From Microbotryum silenes-acaulis (taxonomy: Eukaryota > Basidiomycota > Microbotryomycetes > Microbotryales > Microbotryaceae): a stretch of 64,000 nt of DNA. The notes under the pieces were generated by a model. It had not been told where the DNA came from and searched no databases. It was given only the letters and a program-made list of their open reading frames with translations. The stretch is taken from positions 744,001 to 808,000 of the forward strand of contig QPFY01000013.1 of NCBI GenBank assembly GCA_003665825.1, in the 5' to 3' direction. The translations under genes and the position numbers were made by a program. Positions within the stretch are counted from its first letter, which is position 1, and each line of letters begins with the position of its first letter. This document shows, piece after piece, positions 1 to 11,586 of the stretch.

Positions 1-1518
1 TCACCCCAGTCCCCTCGACATACTCGGCCAACTTGACCTCTCTCGTATTCTGAGGATGTTCGACATCCTGCCTCTTGTTCGGCAACAACCTCTCCAAATC
101 ATCCAACGCCCTCTTCTCATCCCGGATCTTCATCGCCCACGCCTCGTCGGGCATCTCAACTTCGATCTCGAGCACCAAGTCGCCGACCTCACCTTGCTTC
201 CACATGCCTTCCCCCTTGACGAGTACCTTGTCGCCCGATTTGAGCACGCGCCAGCCTTTTTCACCAGGCGCAGGTTGGTGTACGACCAGACCACGTCCGT
301 CAAGGTGTTGGAGGATGAGACGATGGAATCCGAGGATCGATTCGGACAAGGTCAGTGAGAGCTTGGTGGTGAGATTGTGGGGGGCGTGCGTGTAGGTCGG
401 TGGGGACAACTTGAAGGTAGGGTGAGCGATAGGGGTGAGGAAGATGATCAGGTCCCCTGGGGCTGACGAGTCGGGCTGTGATGCAGAGTGAACAAAAAGA
501 ATTAGCGCAGTTGGTATTAGACCGATCGCCCGCTGATGTTCAATCACGTACCGATTCATCGCCCTCGCCTCTGAGTACGATCTTGTCACCGGGGGTCATG
601 CCTCGCTCGACATCGAAAGTCTTTCTGACTTTTTCCGAAGTGGTCTTCTTGCCATGGCACTTTCTGCAACTGTGAGCAAGGATGTCGAGAAAACGTGTAA
701 GGAAATTTACGGGCCCACCGTTGATCCAGCCCAACGAAATTTCAAACCGGCACTTCAAAGTTCGCGACTTACGCATCTTGTGCGCGAATCCTATAGCCCT
801 GGCCATCACAGTCCGGGCAGTCGATCTCTTGCCTCGTCATGAACGGACCGGCGACACGCATTGCGTACGAGATACCCGACCCTTTGCACGTCGCGCACTG
901 ACGGCGTTTCGTATTGGGTCTCGCGCCGGAGCTGAGAGGAGTGGAGGCCCATAGAAGAGATCAGTCACGTGTGGCCTCGGGAGCAGAACCAAGCGGCCGA
1001 AAGCGGGTGCCAACATACCCTTTACAGGTCACGCACTTGCGAACCCTCTCGACTTGGATCGTCTTTTGCGCTCCGTTGTAACAGTCCTCCATCGAGACGG
1101 CCAATTCGACTTGGGACGAACGAGCAGGCTGGGGCTTCCTCTGCCGTTGTCCATTCGGTCCTCCTCCACCACCACCTCGAGGCATCCCACCACCACCACC
1201 ACCACCACCACCAAACATATGCGCGAACAAATCATCCATATCCGGCATTCCCCCCGATCGGCCCCCACCGTTCTTTCCATAGCGATCATACTCGTCCCTC
1301 TTATCCGGATCCGAAAGGCATTCGTAAGCCTGTTGAATATCCTGAAATTGACTATGATCAACGGGGATCGGGTTCCCTTTGTCATCGACTTTGGCGGCTT
1401 GTCGATCGGGGTGATGAATCAACGAGAGCTTGCGATACGCTTTCCGAATTTCGTCGCCGGACGCGGACGACGAGACTTCGAGCAGCTTGTAATACGTCTC
1501 GTCCACCACGGTCGGCAT
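1..1518 (-). CDS. Class A DnaJ/Hsp40 co-chaperone, 3' end outside window
   Basis: This is a type I J-protein that would stimulate Hsp70 ATPase activity and deliver unfolded clients, probably in the cytosol because no signal peptide is visible. The start at 1518 gives a J-domain in the first 80 residues with the catalytic HPD motif (IHHPDRQ), then a Gly-rich linker encoded by a GGT-type repeat near 1190. The zinc-finger CxxC modules follow: CVTCKG at the end of exon 1, CATCKGSG and CPDCDGQGY in exon 2 (about 779-950), and CRKCHGKK in exon 3 (about 556-680). A C-terminal client-binding domain occupies exon 4 (below about 480) and runs off the left edge. Introns with GT-AG ends separate the exons. 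The J-domain carries a short insert (DDKGNPIPVDHS) between HPD and helix IV. Family membership is clear from the motif order. Whether it is the Ydj1, Xdj1 or Apj1 orthologue cannot be decided here. Confidence 0.9.
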
Positions 1519-2002
1519 CTTGTCGTCGGGGGGCTCAAAAGCGTCTGGATTGGGTGTTGGGGTAGAATTTTCGCTTGGACAGAGCTAGAGAGGGGGTACC
1601 GGGTGCTGTTGGTCGTCAAGAGACGACGATGCCGGAGTGAGTGAGACGCTTGCGAAGACGTGCCGGCTCCAAAGGTGGGCCGGGTCCGTGCACGCCCCGT
1701 GATCTGACATCATTCAATCACCGAAAAAATGGTGCGAGTGCAGGTGCGCATTAAGATCAGTGTTACAAAGACAGTGAGGAACAGCTGAGCCAAATAAAGA
1801 AAGACGCATAGTGAATAAAAGGGACCAAAAGTGTCTATTCAGACGGTGGATGCAGTGGGCCATTGGAAGTAACGAGTACAAAAAAGTCGTAAAGGTCCGA
1901 GAGGGCAGGGTCACATGACCGCTCCCCGCAAAGACGCCTTCTAGGTCGTGGAACGGAAATAAAAGAAATACGGAAACGTCATCATGGTTGAGGGGTGCGC
2001 GA

Positions 2003-3009
2003 TCACAAGACGATGGCCGCTCCAAAGACGCCTGCAAAGATCGCACCGAGAACCACGACCGTCTTTTCGCTGACGAACCATGGACTCGACGAGGGCGACG
2101 AGCCAGAACTCGTGTTACCGCCCTTGACGGTGATTGTAGTGGTGATATCTATTAGGATACGCAAGGATGGGTTTGGGTTCCGGTCAATTTAACCATCGTC
2201 AGGAATCCGTTCTTGACCAACACAGGACTGACAAGAAGCAAGCGCCTCGATCGAACCCGACGAAGTCCAGGTCGGGATCGCGGTCTCGGGTGTGGAGGCA
2301 TACCATGTCGCGATAACTTGTGTAGCGACGCCACTGCACACGTAAAAAATGCACTTTCGTCAATATCTGCATGCCGTCAAGTTTGCGATGCATCGCTTGC
2401 TCCGCTTGCGCCTCGGCGAGCCCCTAGACGGCCCAAAAAGAAACTCACTTAATCGTCGTCGCAACGGTGTAGGTGGCTGCGGAGGTGGGACCAACCCATA
2501 AGGAGTGTTCAGTCAAGTAATACACTGTCTGTTTCATCACGCTCGAGCCATTGTTCGAATTTACTGGGTAAGGCGGAGCAGCCGGCGGTTGTGCACAGGG
2601 CCGTCGGCGCGACCTGGCCTTGGTTCGCGATGGGGGTGGTGGCGGTGGCGATGGTGATGGTGCTCAGGATGCTCGTCGAAGTAACATCACCGTCGGAATC
2701 TTCGTAGAGAACTTCGACCGTCCCTGTGCCACTGCGGAAGACGCGGTCGCATCCCATCAAAGGAGGAGGGTCAGCCTATGCGCCAGGATGGACCCACTCT
2801 GCTCCCGCTTCCCCGGAGAGCGGTCGGGGAGTGTTTCGTCCAGACTGCGGAAAGGGGATAGAGCCACCAACCGAGACGAGGACGTATGTCGTCGATTCAA
2901 CTTACTCTCCATTTGCAACAGTGGTCGTGACGGCGCTCTGAGCTGCGACGAGTTGGACTATACACAGCGCACACAGCGCTACTGCGGACCATGCGGTGCT
3001 GGGCCTCAT
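2003..3009 (-). CDS. Small secreted, probably GPI-anchored or single-span surface protein of unknown function
   Basis: The start at 3009 opens a typical signal peptide (MRPSTAWSAVALCALCIVQL, then VAAQS) and exon 1 ends at 2906 with a good donor. Middle exons between about 2200 and 2740 are Ser/Thr-rich and include a segment with two closely spaced cysteines (CQSC). The last exon encodes a Ser/Gly-rich spacer followed by a hydrophobic tail (VVVLGAIFAGVFGAAIVL) ending right at the stop at 2003. This fits a GPI-attachment signal or a tail anchor. Internal splice sites in 2450-2750 are not settled because more than one frame is open there. I recognise no catalytic domain. It is transcribed divergently from the complex I subunit gene, with 365 bp between the two starts. 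Confidence 0.6.
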
Positions 3010-3374
3010 TCTCGTGAGGAACGGTTGCGTGAACTTGTGGGAAGTTGCCGGGATAGGAGGATGCCAAGAGCGATGCTACAAGAGCGTGAACCCGTAGAAT
3101 CGACTGGTCAAGCTGAACCGATCGTGTGCCTTGTCGTGCGAGTGTGCGCGGTCGAGTCGTGTAGGAGAATAGATGAGGTGCTCAAGATCGTTGTCCGTTA
3201 ACCAAGTCGGATTCCGTGCAGTGCGAGCTTGGCCAGCTTGGCGCTGAGGAGCTTGTTTGCTAATGCACAATTGCCATCGGGACTAATCGACAATTGCGGT
3301 ATTGCGAGTGGCCGCGCGGGCTCACTTCGCATCTTGCCCATCCGTCCCACACCCACTACACCGACCCTTACAAC
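3010..3374. promoter_or_regulatory. Short divergent promoter region
   Basis: About 365 bp separate the start codons of the minus-strand secreted protein and the plus-strand NDUFS5 gene, so it must hold both promoters. I see no clear TATA box. Confidence 0.4.
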
Positions 3375-4053
3375 ATGGCGGTACGTACCTCCCATATGAG
3401 TTACTCTCGACTCCTGTACTGACCTTGACTCAACTCGGTTGTATCCCCTGATCTTGTCGACTGTCGTGCCGCCGCTCCGCCATTCGACCGCCTCTCTCCT
3501 GTTACGTCTCGCCTCACCTCCTCACACGATCACAGTCAGGATTCGGTTACGCAGGAGGACGATCTCGATGCTTCGCATTCTGGCAAGGTGCGTCTTCGAT
3601 TCAAGTCGGACGAGGGACAGAGAGTGGTGGGGTGCTGGGAGGCCAGACACCGCAATGACGGCGAAGCTTCCAGCACCGAGCGCTATGACTGACCGTGACA
3701 TGTCGTACTTTAGACTTCTCGGCTTGCTATTCCAAAGCCGACATGCTGCACGAATGCGTCCAACCCAGGGATGACTACTTGGAATGCTTGCATCGCACAA
3801 AGGAGGTTCGTTCGAGACCTCCGAACCACAAGTGCTTCCTCTTTACGCATGCTCATCACCACCTTCTTGGCATGTTTTTCTCTTCCCCACCACTACTTAG
3901 ATTTCGAGGGCTATGAAGATCAAGTCGCAGTACTTGACCAAGACCAAGGTCGAGTTGGAGCAGAAGCGGAAAGAGATCGAGACGACGACCGACAGTGGGA
4001 TTTTGGGCTTGGGGCTGTTGCAACGATCGGACGAGGCACAACCATCGACCTAG
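3375..4053 (+). CDS. NDUFS5: NADH:ubiquinone oxidoreductase (complex I) 15 kDa subunit, NDUFS5-like
   Basis: This is a small accessory subunit of mitochondrial complex I, expected on the intermembrane-space side and folded by the Mia40 disulfide relay. Four exons (3375-3380, 3536-3587, 3714-3805, 3901-4053) join into exactly 303 nt, giving 100 residues. Exon 1 codes only Met-Ala. The protein carries a twin CX9C motif: CFAFWQDFSAC followed by CVQPRDDYLEC, then HRTKE and a basic, coiled-coil-prone helix. Length and motif spacing match the NDUFS5 family. All introns have GT-AG ends and restore the frame. The first exon of six nucleotides is a feature gene finders could miss. Confidence 0.88.
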
Positions 4054-4503
4054 CTTCGCTTCGCAAGGGACCGTTCGTGTAGGAGTGTAGACAGGTTTTG
4101 GAATTCCGATTCGTGGTTACTGGTACACCGAAGGCAATGTGAGCGTGGTCGATCCGAGAGGTGGGACTCGAGGGATGGTCCGTTCAAGCGCTGTGGACGC
4201 AATCTGTTCGATAACCTCTTTGCCCGACTGGACGAGGTCGATGCATACCCATGGTCCTTGAGGGCAGCTCTAGCGTTTTTCTGGTACTGCCTCGAGCTCT
4301 GCAGAGGGGCCTTCGCTCCGATCCTGTCAAGTCTCCACTGCAGGTACGGCGGGACGGGGCAGGTGGTTCGAACGAGGTGTGTCTATAACATGAGTATAAA
4401 TACGGCGTCTATGGATCGAAACTAAATGGGCAAGACGAGGGTATGATACAACAAGAGACAGATTGGGGTATACTGATCGTACATCGGAGCAGGTATGTCT
4501 CGC

Positions 4504-6920
4504 CTACGGAGCACTGTGGGTGGCGGTCGGAACGGGGGTCGATGCACCGGGCAGCGACATAATGTTCGCCTAGAACACGGGCTGGGGACAAGCCACACCA
4601 ACCAAGGTACGAGGAGCGCTCCGACCCGTTGCCCTGTGCGTGACGAGGAGATTAGCTCGACGAACACCAAATTCTCTGCTTCACTCACCTCGGACCTACC
4701 GATAAAACTTCTCAAGCAAAGGCCGGAGTTCAAGATCAGCCACCATTCCTCATCATCCGGTATGAAGCCAAGTTGACCGACTTACGAATTGCGAAACCGC
4801 CAGCACCCTCGCTTGATCGGCAGCACTGTTCCCATTCGGGTAATAGATCGAGTAACCGTCGTTGTGCGTGACGTAGTTGCAGCACCTGGCATCACGTCCA
4901 AAGACGCTCCACACCATCAAGCCCATCGTGGATTGACTGAGGACGTTCTTCAGGTATCCAGCAAGATCGTCGCCACCTTTGTTGCCCGTCCAGTCGAATT
5001 CTGGCGGATCGAAAGTTCGAGAGGATCAGTGTGAGCCCCATTTTGTCCGTAACGCCTCACTCGAGCTCAACAGGGGTCCAAGATGGTTCCTCCTACTTAC
5101 CTCCGATCAAGAGGTTCTTTTTGAACTTTTTCGCGATTGGGATTTCGGACTCGATGAGCGCATATGAGCGCGGGTATGCGTGGTCGGTAACGATGTCGAC
5201 GTACTTGGACCCCCCGCCCGGAGCGAGGGCTTTGGTGGAATAGTTGTAGATCCCGTCCGTTCCGTCGATGACGAGAGCTTTAGGGGAGAGACTCTTGATG
5301 AGGCCTGCGATGGAGTTGGTCCATGCGTAGGGTGGGTAGCCGTCGTTGCCCATGTAACCTCCCAGCTCGTTTCCTGCGGACAATGAAAACAGGGGACAGT
5401 GATCAATATGATCTTTCGACCGCACACCGAAGCGTTCAGTCTATGAAGGCGAATGGCTCACCCGTTTCCCAAGCCATGATCGTCGGATCGTCCTTGTACG
5501 CTTTCTTGGTGTAGGGGTTGTAGCGTGACATGACGGTCGTGACGTAATTGCGGAACTCGTCGACCACGCGTTTATTGATGTAGAAGTTCGCGCCAAAGTT
5601 GCTTTCACTGATGCCGAACCACTTCAAAAAGATGTATTTGCCGCCATGGTAGTAGGCGTAGCTGATATACAAGGCGCCATTCGTCAGCACTCTCTAGTAC
5701 TCGGTGGGATGCGGAGCGTCAAAACTTTGACTGGGACTCAACTTGTCAACAAAAGGAAGTACGACTCGGAGTCCGTAACGACCAGCGGCGAAAATAGCAT
5801 AATCGTGGATGTCCCAAGCACTGGAGTCGAACCGACCGCGCGTAGGTTCGAGCAAGTACCTCGATCCGACGCTGACCCCGCAGGTGGTCAAACGAATCGA
5901 GTTCGCGCCCATCGCGACGGCGATCGCCAGCGCTTCTCGGATTCGGCCCTTGTCAGTCGGGTAGCCCTTGGTGCCAACATTTTCGTCATTGCAAAGCCCT
6001 GAGGAGGTCCGGTCTGGTTCAGTACAGTATGCCGGGCGGCCAGAAATGGTGCTGGCACTCACAGTAGATGTTGGGGCCGACCATACGGAAGGTTTTGCCG
6101 TTCAAAGTCAGCTGTTGACCACTCCTCTTCACCCACGTCGTTGGCCTGGGCAAGGTTCCTGTTCCAGAAATTGTGGTATGGGACCCCGCATACCTACTTG
6201 CACAGGTATCTAAAGTTTGCGGGAAGCTCTGATCAATTCACCTGCCTCCACGAGTCAAGATCAGAAACCTCGCTCACTAGTGGCCATCGCCTTGACATTT
6301 GCGGTTTTCGTCGTTGGAGTAGTCTTGGTTGTAGTCTTAGTGGTGCGTGAATAAGTCGTCGAGGTTCTTGAGGTTGCAGACGAGCGACTCGAGCTGGACC
6401 CGGCTCGGTTGGTCGACGATGCTTGGCTGCTACTGCTGCGGTTCTTGCTTGCGGAAGGAGTGGACGAGTGGCTGGATGAGGAGGTTACAGACTGTCGATG
6501 CGAAGACGGAGTGGGTGTACTCTTTGTGTTCGTCGACTTGGTGGCAGCTGGGGATGAGGTGGCAGAGGTGGCAGCTTGGGATGAGGTGGGCGAAACGGCT
6601 CGCTTCTTGAAAGCTCTTCGGATAAAACGGCCCTCGAACGAGTCGTCCTCCGCTGCCCCTGCAGAACTGTCTTGAACGAAAGAATTGCCGTCTTCCCAGG
6701 TCATTCCGACTGATCCAAAATCATTCAGGGGTACCCCATTCGAGAACGACTCCTCGCCCGTGAAAGGTATCGATGGAATCGCTTCGTCGCCGACTTCAAG
6801 ATGAGGTTGCTCGGCGAGGCTCTGTACTGCGCTCGCCTCCGCAGACGAATCGTAAACTGCGCCATAATTGGCCATCGTTGTCCCGACCAGCAATGCCAAA
6901 CAGATCGAATGGGAACGCAT
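4504..6920 (-). CDS. Secreted GH5 endo-beta-1,4-mannanase with long Ser/Thr-rich N-terminal region
   Basis: This is predicted to hydrolyse mannan backbones outside the cell. The start at 6920 begins a signal peptide (MRSHSICLALLVGTTMANYG). An acidic segment follows, then a basic KKRAVSP site suited to Kex2 cleavage, and a long Ser/Thr linker of about 100 residues likely to be O-glycosylated. The GH5 (subfamily 7-like) catalytic domain starts near 6130 with LNGKTFRMVGPNIYW and continues through several exons. The acid/base glutamate lies in NELGGYM, right after the intron that follows AWETG. The nucleophile glutamate is in GGEFDWTGN, also beside an intron. The last exon (4504-4569) is short and in phase. 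No CBM1 was seen. The final short exon is a prediction; the catalytic assignment is firm. Confidence 0.85.
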
Positions 6921-8279
6921 GACGACCACCGTGGCAAGACAAGTTGTGACGTATGGTACGAGAGTGCTGAGCCGCGAGCCTCCACCCAGATTCCTGGCCT
7001 GCTCCCTGGCCTGCCAATTGTCAATCTCACGTGACCGTGACAAGTGGAGTAGGTCCGAGCACTAAGTCGTAGTCGAAGAGCGCAGGTCAACGAGCAGAAT
7101 AACTGCCTACCACGTAGCCCGGACTGGACGGCACCAGATCGAGGTGTTTTGTTTCTGGAACGAGAGGTCACTGAGCAGTCCCCTGCAGCAGGTGCCAGCA
7201 GGCGGCAGCAATCGCCGAAGGTTCGTGAAAAGAGACGCTGCGCAGCAGGGCCACGGAGCCCGCCCTTACAATGCCTCGATCGGCTCCCCCCACATAACTC
7301 CAGAGACCCCCCGCAGACCACCCCTGGCAGTTGGAATCTCTCCGACTTCAACTTGAACACGGCTATACGAACCTCGTTCCTTGGGTAATTACTGACTACT
7401 AACTAAGTAGCCTAGGCACTTTTCTTACTTACCTCGGTGTAGTTCGACCTCAATCCGCTTCAGCTTGGGCGGGTTTCACCAGTCAGTCGGGGAACGACGC
7501 GACGCGGCGCGACGCGTCACTTCACCTCTGGTAAGCCCCAGTGCATCCTGCGATACAACAGTGAGATTGCAAGCCAGCGCACAGGGCTCGAGGTTCAGGT
7601 TATTTTCATTTAGATAAAGCGAAACGATATGTGGTCCAGGCCCTGCATAGTGGACTGCTCATTTGCCCCTGAGTGGCTCCCCGGCAGCCGGCGCGCGCTG
7701 AGTGATTGGCCCCTCAAACCGAGCCAAAAATCTTGATTCGCAAGAACAATGTTCACACACGAGGAGAATGATCGGTATCCTAGATAGTCTTCTTCCTGGA
7801 TATACTTGTACCCAGTTTAGATGCACGAGTAGGGCCTTCGCGCAAGTCTCAGACCCGCGTGAGGCTAAGATGGGGATCTAGAAATTACCCCTAGCGCGAT
7901 GTTTCCAGTTTCAGCCCCTGAGGCCGACGTGCGCCAGGCCCGCCCTACGAGATCGATACGGCCCCCACAACGCCCACAGCTTTCTCCCGAACGGTGCGGG
8001 ACCGTCGATATTGACTGACTCACCGTCCTAATCTTCATCTGCGTTCGACTCACCCGTCCCTTTGGTGGTGATACTCACCTCCGCTTTCGTTTGGTGCGGC
8101 ACGCGTTCCCATCGCACTGTGTTAGGACGATGTGGCACATCATGGAAGAACTGGATGCGGATAGACGAGAGAGGATGTGCCCAGCGCGCGCATGGGGTTT
8201 GGGCGACCGTGAAACCAAATTGACCTCGAGCGAGCCTTGCGATGGCAAGCCCCTGTTCCACATCCGCCGATGATAGCTG
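6921..8279. other. Intergenic region upstream of the mannanase gene
   Basis: I found no convincing gene. Short open frames on both strands lack motifs and splice logic. A GACGCG-rich stretch lies near 7497-7520. The copia element begins immediately after, at 8280. Confidence 0.5.
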
Positions 8280-8284
8280 GAAGT

Positions 8285-8502
8285 AGTTAAATTTGGTGCT
8301 TCGCGATCTTTGGTCCAGGGAGACGAGAACACGAACTTCAGTCAACGGTCGATAGCAGAGTCAATGATTGGTGAGGAACCAATCAAGAGAACTCCGCCCC
8401 GCCGCTGACGCAGTCCGCGCCTCCCTGGCCAAAATGGCTAAAACTACCCAAAACCCCCAAAAACGCTCCTAGTCATTACTGCTCGCGCAGTCCCTTCCAA
8501 CA
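8285..8502 (-). repeat. 3' LTR of copia element (218 bp)
   Basis: Direct repeat of 13503-13723, differing by a 3-bp length change near 8395 and a very few substitutions. The last codons and the stop codon of pol lie inside this LTR. Confidence 0.93.
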
Positions 8503-10300
8503 CGCCCCCTGGCGAGGAGCGTCCACCATTCCAAGCATCCGAACGAACGACTCGTGCGGCACGCGCGAGAGCCCCTTGGTGAATCCGTCCGCGACCATCT
8601 CCTTGGTCCCGATCCATCGGAGCTCGATGATGCCGTTCGAGACAAGTTCTCGAGTGAAGTGGTAGTGTGTTGCAATGTGCTTGGTGGTCGCGTGTGAGGT
8701 CGGGTGATCGGCCAAAGCAATTGCTCCCGTTGAATCTCCATGAATGATGGTGGGTGAAGATGGAGGGAACCCAAGTGAGAAAAGCAGAGAGCGAATCCAC
8801 AACGTCTCCCGGGCAGCAGCCGAGAGAGCTTGATACTCGGCTTGGACGGACGAGGTGGCGACCGATACTTGGCGCTTGGATGCCCATGTGATCGCCGACC
8901 CGGCCATGATGACTGTGTAGCCTGAAATCGATCGACGCCCCGACTTCTCCGCTCATGATCCGAGTCGCAGTACAAAGTCACATCGATTCCCAAGTGTCGA
9001 TTGTACTCGAGTCGACGATTGATTGTGCCGCGGAGATAGCGAAGAACTCGCCGCATTTGCCTAAAGTGTTCCGGTTTCGGATCGGCGCAGTGTCTTGACA
9101 GTTGGGTGACCGCATAGGAAATATCGGGCCTTGTGAATCCTGAGACCCAGAGTAGCTCCCCAACGACCTGGCGATAGTTGAGCTTGAGATGAGCAGTCCC
9201 TCCATCTGAGTGCTGATCGCTGTCGAAGGTTGGAGTTGCCACAGCGGAAGCGTTCGCAAATCCGTGATTGTTCAGGATGGTCTCGATCTGGTGGCACTGG
9301 TCAATAGTCATGATCCCCGATGCGTCGTCGGTGGAAATCTTCATCCCCAGGAACAACTTGACCTCGCCTCGCTTGAGCTTGAACTGTTGATCGAACTCGC
9401 TGAGGAAGCCTTCGAGATCGTCGTCACCGGCGAGAAGACCGTCGTCGACGTAGATGGCCAAGAGAGTCGTGCGATCGACGCCCCTGATGTTGCGAACCCT
9501 TCGGTAGACCCCAAAGTCCTCCTCCATTCGCTTGAAACCGCGATCGACGAGCGCAGCATGCAAGACCTTGTTCCACTCACGACCCGACTGCTTGAGACCA
9601 TACAGGGATTTGCGCAGTCGATGGGTGGAACCGTCCGGCAGCTTGATCCAGAGTGGCTCGGTGATGTGACCGTGAAGGTAAGCGCTGTTGACGTCGAACT
9701 GAAGCCGCCGATACCCTTTGACGTGAGCTATGACGTTGATCATCCGGATGGAGGCGATTCGAGCTGTCGGTGAGAAGGTTTCCCCGTGATGGTTCTGGAG
9801 ATCCCCCCGTGCGACGATCCTTGCCTTATACTTGATGATTTCACCTTTGTCATTCCGCTTGCGGATGAGGACGACCTTCGTTGGGATTGCTCGAACTCCT
9901 GGTGGCGGATCGGTGGCCTCCTTGTCCCATGTGTTCATGCCGTTTAGAATCGAGTACTCGGTCATGAGAGAAATGGACCAGTCCTCGCGATCCTCGCCGG
10001 CCATCGCCTGCTTGTACGTCGGCTCGTCGGGGCTTCTAGTCCAGACCTGGTACGCTTCGAGTTCCTCGATCCCGCTGATGCCCTCGGTGGATCCTTGAAC
10101 GATCGACGGAAGGTTGGTCCAACCGTCGCATTCTTCGAGGTTGACGACGACGTTGAGGACTTGTTCCCATTCTGGAAGCTCGTTGAGGGGAATCACGTCT
10201 CCCAAGATGGTCCCCACGTCGACGGGCATTGCTTGCTGCTCTGTCCCCCCCTCGACGGCGGGACCCTGCAGGAGCCCCCCAGCGTTCGGCCAACTCGGAA
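8476..10300 (-). pseudogene. copia reverse transcriptase and RNase H region, frameshifted
   Basis: The reverse transcriptase carries VVLIRKRNDKGEI, the QFDVNSAYLHG motif and the catalytic YVDDGLLAG. RNase H follows but its frame breaks near 8935: LYCDSDH lies in one frame and SGYTVIMAGSAITWASKRQ in the next. The RNase H end reaches a stop at 8476 inside the 3' LTR. The break removes part of RNase H from any single reading frame. Confidence 0.9.
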
Positions 10301-11577
10301 GTCCGCTCGGTCGTAGGTACCACCGGCTCGTAGCCATCGGGAGTCTGATTCGGATCAGGTGGGTTGTTGTCAGCATCGTCGTCAAGAAAAGGAGACGGGC
10401 GACGCTCGGCGACGGGAGGCGGTGCTCCACCGTCGCCAGCAACAGGAGCTGGTGCTCGACCGTTGGGAACAATAGGAGCAAGCTCTTGACCATTGTCGTG
10501 GTGAACTCTACCGTCGTCGCCTGGAGCGCGGTCGCGACCAGGCGCAACGGGAGTGTACTCACGATCAGGAGACGTTGCTCGACCGACCGGAGGAGGGGTG
10601 TTATCTCGACTGTCGCCACCCGGAGCCAACGCTCTACGGGCAGCAATAGGAGCCGTCGCTCGATCGTCGGTGCCAGGAGCCTGAGCTCGACCGGCCCTGT
10701 CGAGAGCGAAATCTTGTTCGACAGCATCGTCGCCGTCGATGTCGAGGAATTCGGCCGGAGGATCGCCGAAGAGAGTAGTTGGCGAATCCTCGCGAAGATC
10801 AGCCTCGTCCGAACCCCCCCGGTGAAGCTCGAATGAGCTCTCGTCGAAGTTCGCGTCATCCGATACGAACACAGTGTTGGTGTCGGGTCGCCAGAACATC
10901 CATCCCTGCTCCGCATAGCCAATGAAACGAGCCTTGACTCTTGGCGGTTCAATCTTCGAGGCACGACGTTCTGGCACGATCCGGACGTACGCCACGCAAC
11001 CCCATACGCGAATACGCGAAACATTGGGCTTGCGAAGGTGGTACATTTCGAAGGGTGTCGAACCCGGTAACGCGGCGGTAGATCGACGATTGCTCACATA
11101 GGTAAATGCGTTCGCCGCGAAGGCCCAGAAGGACAGCGGTAACCCCGAGACCAGGAGCCAGATCCGCACCGTCTCGAACATAGTGCGCCATCCTCGTTCA
11201 ATGACGCCGTTCTGATAGTGAGCGTACGGAACTGTGGTCCTGTGCTCAATGCCCCGCTCCCGAAAGAATGCCTTCAGCGAGTTGTTGACGAACTCCCCGC
11301 CATTGTCGGAATGGAATATTGCCACGTTGCAGTCGCGACTTCGCTCGACTCGCTGAATGAACTCAACGACGAGAGCAGTGACGCTGGACTTCTTGCTGAT
11401 CGGAAAACTCCATCGGAAGCGCGAGTATTCGTCGACAAGGCCTAACACCATGACCTCGCCGGCGAAACTCTCGTGGCGCACCGGACCCCAGAGATCGGCG
11501 TGAATGGCGTGGAGTGGCTTATCGGTGCGGGAAGCCGGACCTTTCGAGATATTGGCGTGAACACCTCTTCCTTGCAT
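10036..11577 (-). pseudogene. copia integrase region
   Basis: The frame is the same as the protease part, beyond the TGA stop. The integrase core is visible with the catalytic triad in HADLWGPV, HSDNGGEF and NGVIERG. A Pro/Ala/Arg-rich linker of low complexity follows. The useful frame is lost near 10250-10300 in G-homopolymers, after which the reverse transcriptase continues in another frame. Confidence 0.88.
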
Positions 11578-11586
11578 GCAACCCTG

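Noticed and set aside
1180..1215. CCACCA repeat as a satellite or regulatory repeat
   Set aside because: On the minus strand it encodes the Gly-rich linker of the DnaJ protein, a normal feature of the family.
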